Source: Romanomermis culicivorax
Taxonomy: Eukaryota > Nematoda > Enoplea > Mermithida > Mermithidae
Length of the DNA: 64,000 nucleotides
NCBI GenBank assembly: GCA_963922205.1
Contig: CAWUHX010000043.1
Location: 1,510,685-1,574,684 of the forward strand
Direction: 5' to 3'
This document shows, piece after piece, positions 21,951-33,226 of the stretch. Position numbers and translations under genes: made by a program. Numbering within the stretch: position 1 is the first letter of the stretch; the number at the start of each line of letters is the position of its first letter. The notes beneath the pieces were generated by a model. That model was not told the DNA's origin. It saw nothing but the letters and a program-made list of their open reading frames with translations, and made no database searches.

Positions 21951-24900
21951 ATGGGTCGCAAGAAAATACAAATATTGAGAATTACTGACGAGAGGAATAG
22001 ACAGGTTAGTTAGTTTAGTCTAGTTTTTCGAAATTCTGTGCATTTTTAAATCAATCTGACACGTGGGAAGACACATTTTTCAAATTTTAACTTAGAAAAA
22101 AATTTGAAGCGTGGTCTCAAATGATTTATGTTTAAAGAAGTCGTGTCTTTTGATTTAATTTATAACAAACAATGTTTAATATAATTCATCTTCTGAACTG
22201 AAGAAAAATCTTTTTCCGAGACAAAACGTTTTCGATTCATGACATCTGTGTGTCTCAATTTTTATCTCTCGGTGTTTTCTGTGTTTACAGTATTTCTTGA
22301 TTTGGCGTCAAAAGGCTCAGTTTACATATTAAATATTTCATCAGGGGGTCTTCTGAGCATTGTTGAGCGTATCCGGTCGGGTTCTATTATATCTCCATAA
22401 TCAATTTCTAGCTCATATAATGTCGTGAATATCTTCATTTTTTGCTCTTCCTCATTCTGATCTGTGAAGGCGTCGTAATGCGCTGCGCTATACGAATCAT
22501 GTTCTCGTTAATTGGTTGGAGTACTTGATAGTCTTATTTTTCTCGGCTAAAAATAACCGACTTGATAGATAATTTTCCCAGAAAAACAAGGTGTCATGTC
22601 ATTTTTAGCTAACCTGGCTGATATAAGCTCCAGTATCGTTATCTTTACTTTTTAACCCAGAATTCAGACGTAACCAGTTTACACTTGAACTAATAGGCAA
22701 TGCCGGTGTATCATAGTTCACAATGGAGATCTTGGAATTTCTTATTTCTCTTCAAATCATGCTTTGACGCAAGAAACACGGAAAACTTATGACTTTTACT
22801 ACAGAAAACCGATATCTGCGCTACTGTGCAAATTTTGCTAATAAAATTTATATCAATGGATACAACATAATAACTTCTTCCTCGCCTAGAGTTGTATGTG
22901 CATGAGAATTCGTTCGATTGTAAGCGTTGCAAGCATCTTTTCGACGTACGTGTATAGATGAACCTTGAGTAGATAAAATAAAATTAAAACCCCGTTTTCG
23001 ATATTTGTATTGGAGTTATTCAAAAGTTTCATCTTAATGAGTATAAAACTTCAATACCAAACGTTTGTATGCACGCTGCTTGTTGAAAAATTTATAGTTC
23101 AGATACACAACGGTTGTGTTCAATTCAATCATATGAAGCTTAAGTTTATTATAGTTTCAATGTTAGAATTCAGGAATGAACTCTTAGTCATAAATATTTA
23201 CTTTTCTCAAAGTTCTAATTTTCTGTCATTAATGAATGCATTATGACTTCTGATTTCAGGTTACGTTCACGAAAAGAAAATTTGGTCTAATGAAAAAAGC
23301 TTACGAACTGTCGACGTTGTGTGATTGCGAAATCGCTTTAATCGTATTCAATTCATGCGGAAAATTATTTCAATATGCTAGTTCCAATATGGACGAAATT
23401 TTGCTACGATATACGGAATTGAACGAGCCGACAGAAACGCGAACAAATAAAGATATTATAGAAGTAAATCTTTTTGAAGATGCTCAAAGAACTTTCTCGT
23501 CAAATTTCCTGCAAAGTTTGATCGTCCAGTGTGCTATCGTGCCCAAGCTCCCATGGGCCTAGAAGCTCAGCTACCTTATGTATTGTATACTCGTGTGTAC
23601 GAAAGACCACGTTTTTTTTAAGATTCTTAATGAAAAAACATCATTGGAAAAGTAAAGCGAGATTGAGATAATTTGAGAAATTTTACATTTTTGATTCCCT
23701 TTTCGAAAAGTTGCAGAAGTATGTACTCGTATACTTGAAAAATCAAGTTGTTCATATTGTTTTTAATAATATGCATGTGATGCGAATAACACTTTTTCAC
23801 AGTACTTGAAACGTAAAGAGCGCAAAGGTACATTGGGTGGCGCCGGTCAAAGCACTTCACATGACTCTGACGACGACAGTTCCGACGAATATGCCATGAG
23901 CGGTAGTTGCCCCGGAGGTTCGTCGTCGGTCGCGGCCGCCGCCACCGGTTTCATTTCGCCGGGAAGCAGTGGCGGCGGTCACCTCGGCCAACAGACGGCG
24001 AACAACGGCGCCGAAGATATGTCGAGCGGCAGCGTCGCAGCTAGCGCTCTTTTCGGCACTAATAACGGAATGGAGTTGAATTTGCACGCTCACCAAACAC
24101 ACGATATACAAGGCTTAGCGTCGAGTCAAAGGGTATATTCAAATTGGAGCGTTGAAAATTATTCTAAATTCAGATTGTAATTTTATTGTTTTAGCCGTTG
24201 GCGGAATTTCAAACGTTGATGTCGAGCCAGTCAAATTTTATTCAAGAAAATGGAAATATGAGACTCATGGAAAATGATGAAACAAACAAACATACGGACC
24301 TCAATATAGAAAGTATGTCTGACTGTGAGCACAGTTTTCCCTCGAAGCACAGTCATTTTTTCACTGTCGAAAATAATCGCAGCCAAAGTTTTCCCTTCAC
24401 TTCATCAATGATCGAACAGACCAGGATTAAATATTTTATCGGGCCCTTTCCTGGCCTTGCCGGGTCCTTACGCTACTAATATAATGAATATAACTATGGA
24501 TAAGAGTTGCGAAGACCAAGGGCAAGAATGCATTAAAGCCTGAAATGGGATATTATCCAAAACTGTGCAATGATCGATTATTGGCGTTTGTGAACACCTG
24601 ATTACCCGCTCACTTATAAGATTTTCTCAACTTTTTGTTATCAAAAATCAACATTTTTTAGTCTTTTCTTATGATTCACAACATATGGCTGACTATATTT
24701 CGGACCATTTCTCTTTGGGGTTGTTATAGCATTTTCCCTCAATTGCATATATGTTTTTGACCGATTTTTGCTTCAAAAAACCATTTTCGACCAAAAAATT
24801 GGTATTTCTCGTCGATTCCCGGACGGCTGGGAGGAAAGGGTTGCCGAAAACTGCCTATACGAAAGAATATTCTGGGTGACTGTAAATAATAAAAGTATGA

Positions 24901-27900
24901 TTCTATATCGGTGAATCAATTGATACCGCTAAAGCCAATGCCACCTTTATAATGTTTACAATGACTGTATCTTCATTTTCATACGGATATGAAAATTGCA
25001 TTACTGAAGTAGTTGCATGCTTGATAATAATTTCGTGAATTTTTTGACTACTCTACAAGACAAGGGCGAAATTCATTGATCTTGTTTTATAACTTGTGTC
25101 AAGATTAATAGAATTTTATCTGTTGTATTGTTCCATTTGAAAACTTTTGAACAGGTTGTATAAATATTGACTATGAATTTTAGCGAACTATAATGACAAA
25201 TGGATAGTAATTCCGCTAGAATATCTGTCCGGATTGTCCAAGAAACATTAAGATCATGTGCTAAACCAGAACCTGAGTTGAATTTCTGACAGATGTCTGT
25301 AAATAAGTAATTTGAAATTATGCTCCATAATATGTTAATTTAAAGACATACTAAAATTAGGGCTGAATTGGTGCTCGTTCTGGTCATCCTGGAGTCCCTG
25401 TCGTATAAGTTCAAAAGTACTTCGTTAAATTTTCTACTCAGTAAAGTATACAAGTTTTAGATCAGCGAAAGCTGTCCGAACTTCAGGGACTAACGGATTG
25501 TCGAAGTCTATTGCAGAACCAATTCCTCGAGAGCCTGAGAATCATAATAGACTATTTGATGTGATATTTATCCTTCTATAACAGTTGAGAAGACGAGGTC
25601 ATTTTCCCACCATGCTTTGCCCTACGAAGCCCGATCGCGCCCAGGCCGGGCTGCACGGTCGACCACTGCACATCATGTGGCAAGTCATATTTTCATCAGT
25701 TTTTTTTCAATTTTTCAGCTGCTTTGTACGAAGAGAACAGAAATTCCATGAACGACAACGGAACTTTACGCCAAATGTCTCATGCGTCGCCGGGAAATCG
25801 ATCGGCCTGGACGATAACCAATGACAGTGGGAATTCGGCAATTAGAACTCCAGTTCCCATTGCAGGAAACTTGGTAAGTCAAGTGATGACGATGACGGTT
25901 TGAAACCACATCCGTTATTTGAACAATAAAGACATATATTGACTTGAAGAATTCACATGATTAATCTAAAAAATATCTTTTCTTTCTGGATTTTGTTTTT
26001 AGAATGGGACTTTTGGGATCATACAATCAAAATAAAAACTGAATAGTCAAATTAGCAAAAATCAACAATTTGATCAGAAAATTATAGAAATTTGATGTGT
26101 ATAATTTCCGATTGGAACAGGAATTTCCTCGATGTAATGACAGAGTAATGAAATCAACAAAGTCAAAATCAAAATCTAAATGAGTGCAATAGATTTGCTC
26201 AAAATGTTGGGAAATCTACTTTGTTCCTTTAATCCAACGAATTATAAAATTTTCAGGTACATGATTTACGTCCGTCGCCATCCATGAATTTGATCACTCA
26301 TGGTCATCAGTTGCATCAAGCTTTTTACAATCCGATGGGACATTCTCCGTCGACAGCCGGTAGCGGTGGAGGCATTGTCGGCCATCACCATCTACATCAT
26401 CATCAAACGTCGCATCATCATCAAGGGGCTGCTTCACTGCACCAATCGTCATCGCATCTCTTGCCCGCAATGACTGTGCCGCATCAGACTGCTTTCGCTG
26501 CAACGCCGACAGCGGTCGGCGATTACGGCGATATTATGCTGCAAGCCGGTCTATTGGGCGGATGGCCATCGCCAGGACAATCTATCTTGCCGCTGACTTC
26601 AAAGTGAGAAACATTTTAGAAATTAGAAGATTAATTTCGCAGTCGCGTAAATTCTTGGATATTGAATTTTATACGTAATTTGAGTCGAAAATTTTTAAAT
26701 TGCAAGTTCTTGATTGTGTAAACTGGGAATAAGTTTTCATATCATTGATAGCTTTATAACTTGTTTCGATTATTATTTTGTGATGAAGTCAAAATCCGAA
26801 AGAATTTTCTGAATGCCACAAAAAAATACTTGAAAATTTCGAACTTGAAGCAAAGAAAATGCATAATATCAAATCAAAATTAGATTTATAAGCCGTCAAA
26901 GTTTGCAACTGAAAATTTTGTAAGTACGATATGGGAGTTTTTTGATGTCGCAAGCGATTTTATACTTGCAAGTTTCGGCACGGTGATATCATATGCTAAA
27001 AATGGTTTAGACATTTATGATTTTTGAGAGTTTCAAAACATAAATAAAATTTGATTTCAAATCCTAAATTTTATTTAACTAAAAAATATCTATTCTTCAC
27101 GATCGAGTCTTATTTGAACATCGATCATCAAACTTCACTGCAACTTTTCTGCAGTCTATTTGGCACTAACGATTCGCACATTGGCAACAAGAACGGCACC
27201 GCAGTCAGCGTCGCATTGTCGTCATTCCCGTCGGCTGTCGCCGGCCACAATTTGGTCGCGCTACCACCACCGACGTCTATGACCGCTGGTGACGAAACGC
27301 GAGCTACGCCGTCGGGAAGCGGCGTGGCTTTACAATCGTCGCCTTCGTTGTCGAATATCAGCAACAGCGTGAAACACGAACCGTCGTCTCCGCTGCATAG
27401 AAGGAATAATCATTTGTCGGTTTCTCATCAAGTAAGGCTTTTGTCAGCTCCCTACGAAAGTTTATTCGATCCCTATTTCACTCAAGATTATCTGTTTCTC
27501 ATCATGCAGTTTTTGTGGTGTAGAAATGTCGCACTTGGTTTAGTGCGAAATGAGTCCAAAAACTCGAGTAATGCAGTATAATAATTCAGAAGTGTAGTCG
27601 CCGAAATAAAATTGAAATTGACAGTAGGAATATGAAGATCAAATCAGAAGAAATTTTGCCACTGAACGTCGTAGCTTTGAATCCATTATTTAAATGTAGA
27701 TTCAAACATAAACCTTTGTGAAATGACAGGATTTTCCAGAAAATTACCATCCAACCGATTAGAAATTTAACAATACAAGGAAAACTAGTCAAACACCCGA
27801 CTCAGGCGCTGGTACTGTCTGACATTCTAGATTATCAACATCTTAAAAGTCATTTCCGGTTTCCTAAGTTTAGTTCGAACTTTTGCAACACAGAAAAACT

Positions 27901-28390
27901 GGCGTAAAATTTCACAGGTCAATTACCTCGATCGGTTTTGTCCGCATGAAGAAACGGATATTACCGAGACATGAACGAAAGTGTAGTTCAGTTCAGATCA
28001 GATAATATCACTTGAAAATTTCATTCTGACTGTTGAAATTTTACTCTTTATGGTTCCGATTTTGTGCCTTCGGATTTTGGTGGTTAATCAGCTTTGAACC
28101 TTTATCCCTGACTGTTTTATCGAGTTGTCCAAAAATGTGAATGCTTTCATAGTTCTGTCTTCATCTAGAATGGTGTCAGCATCGCTACATACGTTAATTC
28201 TTACGGCTCGAATAGCGAATGTGCACCGCCTTACGATGCCGTCAACAATAACGAACAACAATCTTCGTCGTCTGCTAAACGTCAGCGTACGTCGTTGGAA
28301 ATGCCGCCGTCGTCCACCGGCGCCTCTTCGGCTTCATCATCGTCCAGCGTTGCATCGTCCTGCGCCGCTACTGTTTGGTCGCAGGCTTGA
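21951..28390 (+). CDS. Mef2: MEF2-family MADS-box transcription factor, about nine coding exons
   Basis: The exons I can join are 21951-22004, 23260-23463, 23803-24132, 24195-24312, 25585-about 25683, 25719-25873, 26257-26603, 27155-27431 and 28169-28390. Reading phase is kept if the fifth ends at 25683. Exon 1 encodes MGRKKIQI...DERNRQ and exon 2 [18 protein letters not shown] through NKDIIE. Together they form the MADS box (residues 1-57, DNA binding and dimerisation) and the MEF2 domain (58-86), with introns at the positions usual in animal MEF2 genes. Further conserved marks are AEFQTLM (compare EEFQNMM), VKHEPSSP, which fits the phospho-dependent sumoylation motif of MEF2, and a C-terminal AKRQR nuclear-localisation-like end. 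The central part is Ser, Gly and His rich (HHHLHHHQ). MEF2 proteins bind AT-rich sites and activate muscle and neural genes. The weakest point is the 5' splice site after 25683, which is a poor match to consensus. Confidence 0.92.
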
Positions 28391-29450
28391 AAGCAAAGGT
28401 AAAATTCGGCCGTTCCTCGTTTCTTACAATTCTGGGCAAGCGGCGTATAATGTTGACAAAGTCATTTCAATGATTCAGGTTCCAAAAAAGTGAAAGTCGA
28501 TCTTGAAATTTTAGGTTTTCGTTAGAAGATTGAGACTCTGCACTCAATTTTCGTCGCTTTAAGCCCCGAATGTTTGTACTTTTGTAACCTCTAGTTCGAA
28601 GATATTGTTATTTCTTGCGTTCCTGTTTCAAATTTTCGTTATACGAAGTTACATTCTAACGTCAACTGCCCGTTCTGTTATAAACCTCTTTTTATGTCAA
28701 TGTGTCTGTGAAACTTTTAGCGGGGCAGGCGTGGATAAGTTTCGTGGAATGATGCTCTGTTATATCCCGGTTTTTTAATACTTATTCATCGATAATTTTT
28801 TTGTTAATACTTTGTTGGCCGCTATTTTTGAGCCTCTTAGGCTTTTCAGATGCTTACATTTTTAACGGTTTTACTTTCTGTTTATAATTACGTATAAGTT
28901 GTTGCCCGAAATAGTATATATATCTATATCTATATATACGTGACAGAATAACCTCATTTAAATATTTTTTATTTAAAATGTGATTTTTTATTGGAAAACT
29001 CGGGTTTCTTATTTTATCGAGTAATTTTTTAAAGCGTGTATTCAAGAGCCCGGTACTAAATTATTTCGTGTGTTTGTGTTGTGAATTTTTTCTTGTTTCA
29101 TTCCTTTCGTCCAAATGTCAGAACAAGGAATCCGTACATATATGTTTATATTTTCATATTTTTTATGTTAATTTACGCGGGTTATTTCATTGCATATACA
29201 TAATAACGTTTTTACATGTATATTTTTTACCACATATGAGACCTCGAAAGAACTAACTTTTTTTGCTAGACGAACCTAACATTGGAACAGGGTTTCCGTA
29301 TCCAAGGAAAAATTACATCAACGTGATTTACGGGTTTGTTAGGTCGTATTTTTTTTGTATTATCGATAGAAGTTATATTTTTACGTTTTAGAAATATAGC
29401 CCCGATATTTTTGTATTTTTTGTTGTTCTGACAATCAATAATAAAGTATA
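28391..29450 (+). other. Probable MEF2 3' UTR with AATAAA
   Basis: T-rich non-coding sequence after the MEF2 stop. AATAAA lies at 29440-29445, giving a 3' UTR of about 1.07 kb. A TATATATCTATATCT tract occurs at 28915-28937. Confidence 0.55.
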
Positions 29451-30300
29451 TTGTGAAATTCTCAACTTTTTGTTGATTACTTGTGGTAAACGGTGTTCAG
29501 TTCACTGTTCTATACTCCATCCGTTTTGAAACGCTCGATGCAGCTACGTCGCAGCCAAGCTTTTTGTCAAAAATAATTATGGAAGATTCGTTGAATATTC
29601 AATGATATTTTCCTTCGTGGTGTAGACTCTGATAATCACTCTTCTCAATGACTTTAAGATTACAGAATCCGACTTCCTTACCCGAGGCTCCATTTCCACA
29701 AACTTCGACCGCCGCATCGATCATTTCAAATTGAAATGCTTTTATTGTATCTTTTTGGTGTAATGCCATCTGACAGATAAATTTTGTTCAATACTAGTCT
29801 GCGGCAATAGCCCGCAATTACGATTATTGGAGGGGGGTGAAAATTTTTCCCAAAACAGCTCCTATTCAAACACTTTACCGTAGTTAACTAGAAATAAGGG
29901 CGGAATATTTTTTAGCAACGAAGTCAAAAACTCGACAAAATGAACATTTTTCGACTGCTTACCACCTGCAATGATTAATGCAGATGAAAAAATCAGCAGA
30001 AAGCAAGTTCAAGCATAATTATGCGTTCAGATCGTCACAAGTACAACACTTGATTTACATAATAGACGAAAATTGGCAGAATTATTGGGTCTGACATTAA
30101 TTTTCACGGTAATTTCGCCGAAAATACGGGCGATTGTTGGGAAAGATAAATTCAGAAAAAAATATTGATTTGAAAATTTCCACAAAATTACGCTTAAATG
30201 ACAATTCAAAATATGATCAAATTAATTAAATTCGTGAAATTTACGCGAATTTAGCACCTAACTGCATTACAATCGGACGGAAATTAAAAAATCTGACCTA
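29451..30300. other. Intergenic, nothing recognised
   Basis: AT-rich, without exon or clear repeat ends. Confidence 0.4.
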
Positions 30301-30452
30301 GCGGGAGCCGCGGGACTGCTAGCATAGAAAATTTTCTATCCCGGCGGTCCTGCCCGCTCGGCTGCTGCACCGCCCAGCATTTCGCGCCAGCGTGAGTGGG
30401 GACCGCTTTGGTCGGTTCTGGCCGCAGTCCCGCTGCAGGCGAGCGGGACGTG
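30301..30452. repeat. GC-rich inverted-repeat island
   Basis: A 150-bp GC-rich island in AT-rich surroundings. CCGCGGGACTGC (30308-30319) and GCAGTCCCGCTG (30424-30435) are inverted, and AGAAAATTTTCT forms a small palindrome. Its identity is unknown; a degraded element is likely. Confidence 0.5.
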
Positions 30453-30544
30453 AAGTGACATCGGCCTTCAGACTTGGCACTTGAATATTACGGTGCGTAG
30501 AATTGTATCCGAATGCACCTAAATCTGGCAACTATACAACTTTT

Positions 30545-31062
30545 TGAGACAACCTATTACCCCTGTTCTAGGTTTAGACCCGGGACCTTGCGGCCATACA
30601 TGTAATTGGGGGGAAGTGCTATGGGAATCCCCACAGAAATCGTCGACCATATGGCTAGCCATTGGGCGACTGCCCCCCCCCCCCAATGACTACCCATATG
30701 ATAGGCATAGGGACCCCTATACTTTTCGTCGGAAAATACTGAAAAATGTCAATTTTTGAACAAAAAATAGTAAAAAATGTGAATTTTCTTGGCGATTCGC
30801 ACCATGAATACATTTTTTGGTCTTTTTAGAAAAAAAGTACTATTTTTTGAACTATTTTTCGAACATTTTTTGGGAAAAAATCGAATTTTTTCTCCTTGAG
30901 AGACCCCTTCCCTCAAAATTTTGGGAATTACTGACCCCTAGCCCCAAAAGTCGCCCATCCCCCCCCCAGACCTCGGAGCCCCGTTACATGTATGCTTGCG
31001 GCTACCATCCGCTCGCTCTAACCAACTGAGCCAACCAGCAACAGGAAAGGTGCTCTCAATTT
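30545..31062 (-). mobile_element. tRNA-derived SINE split by a MITE
   Basis: On the minus strand the segment starts with TTGGCTCAGTTGGTTAGAG, a clear tRNA A box. After removing the 400-bp MITE at 30595-30994 it continues through GCCGCAAGGTCCCGGGTC, a degraded B box, and ends in AATAGGTTGTCTC. A second copy at 31135-31262 shares GGTAGCCGCAAGGTCCCGGG and the AATAGGTTGCCTC end. SINEs of this type are transcribed by RNA polymerase III and moved by a partner LINE. Confidence 0.75.
30595..30994. mobile_element. hAT-like MITE, CATACATGTAA subfamily, inside the SINE
   Basis: 400 bp with inverted ends CATACATGTAA and TTACATGTATG, flanked by the perfect 8-bp duplication CTTGCGGC (30587-30594 and 30995-31002). 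The interior shares CATGAATACATTTTTT and AGACCTC landmarks with the copy at 34786-35227. Confidence 0.9.
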
Positions 31063-31134
31063 GCAGCAGTTCGTAGTTGAGTTGGCTGCTGGCCACTCTC
31101 AACATCCCTCCGCCGTCGATTTTGACGCATGGTT

Positions 31135-31262
31135 AAGTTGAGGCAACCTATTCCCATTGCTCGGATCTTCAATAAAAGCTAGACTCAGTCCGGGACTTGT
31201 ACCCGGGACCTTGCGGCTACCATCTTCACTCTAAACATACTGCTGTCCAGCAACATCATTCG
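31135..31262 (-). mobile_element. tRNA-derived SINE, second copy
   Basis: On the minus strand: GTTGCTGGACAGCAGTATG, then GGTAGCCGCAAGGTCCCGGG, then AATAGGTTGCC. It lacks the MITE found in its neighbour, and the A box is more decayed. It confirms the continuous order of the interrupted copy. Confidence 0.65.
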
Positions 31263-31490
31263 ATCATTAGATTACCTCAATTTCGATGGATTAGCTCTGA
31301 TTGATTGGTCTTCTCAGCGACAAATTATTTACCTGTCAAATGGAAATTCTGGCCATTTTGAATCAATTCTTATTCTCAAATTTTTGAAATATTTTACTTC
31401 TACTTTTAGACACGGACAAAGAAGTGGATCAAAGCAAATATCAACTATTAAATAAAGTGAGATATTATCTAACATGGCTCCAGACAATTG

Positions 31491-32573
31491 TGTCACAACT
31501 TGGCGCCCGTCTCACTTTGGCGCCTGTCTTACTTTGGCGCCTCGTCTCACTTTGGCGCCCAAGCTATGTCTCGCTTTGTCGCCCGTCCTACTTTGGCATA
31601 TTGTATGTCCTAATATTCAAGCGATGTGTAAATTCCTATGCAAATTTTACGCGCAGTTCTACATTACCTACCATAGTGGCTATAAATGGTGGAAAATAAA
31701 ATAATCAGTTATCCTGCTAAACTTCACGCAATAAAAACACTTCTCATAAAACTAAAATGGCTGATTTCGGGGAAGTCCTCTTTATCCTGTCTTCGCATGG
31801 TCAAATGTCAATGTTGGTTTATGAAAGTAGAGTTAATCCAGGTCATTTTTATTTGTTCAAAAAGAAAAATGTGAAACGATTAGCCATCGATGGTGAAGGC
31901 ATGTACTTCGAATGCGTTTCTTGCAACAGTCGTGGGAATCTCATGGGTCTTGCTTCAGTTCGTGAATGCAGGGTGCAGTCAAATCCTGATCACGGTCACA
32001 ATCCACTTTGCGTGCCTCGATCCGAAGTTGAAGCTGAGCGTATCAAACTTGAAATAAAATCTCACATTTCCAATTCTTCATGAGAATAAATGTTGTTTGA
32101 CAATAGTATTTCATTGAGTAACAAAGTTAACAACAAGACCTTTGTAATTTATTTTTTGACAATATTTCTAAATTCAACGACATTTACACTAATTTTTATT
32201 ACTGTGCGAATTTTGTGTGAAATCCTAGAATCTACAATGTTCTCAGGGAAAATTAGCGATTTAAAAAATGCAATTTAAACGGGATTGATAATTTTGAGGA
32301 TTAGGGGCTTCCGACAAAAAGCTCTAAAGCATTCTTCGAGGAAAGCGAAATTTTGGGGAAACAGGACCTTCGGGGTTGGGAATTCATCCAAATAAATGAT
32401 CAGCATGAACGCCGAAAATAAAACTATGATAGGGCGCCAATGTGAGATGGGCGCCAAAGTGAAACGGGTGCCAAGGTGAGACGGGCGCCAAAGTGAGATG
32501 GGCGCCAAAGCAAGACGAGCGCCAAGGTGAGACGGGCGCCAAGGTGAGAAGGGTGCCAAAGTGAGACTGTACC
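31491..32573. mobile_element. Element with inverted 17-bp repeat arrays around a FLYWCH-like ORF
   Basis: The left arm (31491-31600) is about five to six imperfect units of TTTGGCGCCCGTCTCAC. The right arm (32432-32568) is about eight units of the exact complement. Near-identical flanks (GACAATTG at 31483-31490, GACAAATTG at 32574-32582) could be a target duplication. Tandem-repeat terminal arms are known from fold-back elements and some Mutator-like (MULE) elements, and FLYWCH zinc fingers occur in animal MULE proteins. That makes a MULE-related non-autonomous unit a reasonable inference, but no transposase core is present. Confidence 0.6.
31757..32083 (+). CDS. Small FLYWCH-like zinc-binding protein
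   Basis: A single-exon frame of 108 residues. The order matches the FLYWCH zinc finger: a β-rich start with LVYESRV, an aromatic FYLFKKKN, YFECVSC (the Cys pair), a polar middle, RECRVQSNPDHGHNPLC (the His pair HGH), and a charged helical tail (PRSEVEAERIKLEIKSHI). AATAAA lies directly after the stop (2087 bases into the kilobase, at about 32085). FLYWCH domains bind DNA or proteins and are found both in host regulators and at the front of MULE transposases. Here the ORF lies midway between inverted 17-bp arrays, so it is more likely element cargo or a transposase remnant than a free host gene. The start is the first ATG, directly before the conserved part. Confidence 0.6.
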   Translation: MADFGEVLFILSSHGQMSMLVYESRVNPGHFYLFKKKNVKRLAIDGEGMYFECVSCNSRGNLMGLASVRECRVQSNPDHGHNPLCVPRSEVEAERIKLEIKSHISNSS

Positions 32574-32582
32574 GACAAATTG

Positions 32583-33226
32583 AGATTTTCCTGATGCAAA
32601 ACAACTAAGTATTTGTCTAGATATTGAGGCCTCTTTTGCGTTTTTCTGCGGGTAAGATTTTTCGAGAATAAATCTTCACGACGCTTGTTAATTTTTCTAA
32701 ATATCTACCAACAGTTTTTGATAAATATGAGTAATTTCTTCTGCTTCCAGTTTGATGACGCATGACCGCAGTGGAATGACTGGATAAAAGAAGGCCAATC
32801 AGGCACCAGTGTATCAGACTTAATGATGTATTGGGCACTTTCAGCATCACTTAATTCTACTACATTTTTGGAGAGTTAAAGATAGAAAGAGCTTGAGAAA
32901 ACTACTAAAAATAAACATACAGTCTGTCTTTTTACACAATGCTTGTAATTTGAAAGTTGAGAAAAATCAATACTGTCGTAAAAAGCAGTTTACACAAAGC
33001 TTTTACCGTACAATTTTCTACTCCAAAAATGTTCTATCCTATATGTGACATATGGTTCAACAGAATGTGGGAAAAATATGAAATAGTGGTTGCTTTCTGC
33101 TTTCGTTATTTCGAAGCATTTCAAGGAAAACAGAGTATATTGTACTGCTATATACTCAGAAAAGTATTGGTTATTTTTTGGTCAACCTTTTTGTGTATTA
33201 AATTGAATTTTACGCCTTTAAGGACT
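32583..33226. other. Intergenic and COQ7 upstream region
   Basis: No exon is assured. A frame continuous with COQ7 exon 1 extends upstream to about 32957. It is AT-rich without protein-like composition, so it is taken as 5' UTR or intergenic. Confidence 0.4.

Noticed and set aside
23464..23562. Open frame continuing after MEF2 exon 2
   Set aside because: The position after NKDIIE is a conserved MEF2 exon boundary with a GTAAAT donor. The downstream residues are unlike MEF2, so this is intron read-through.
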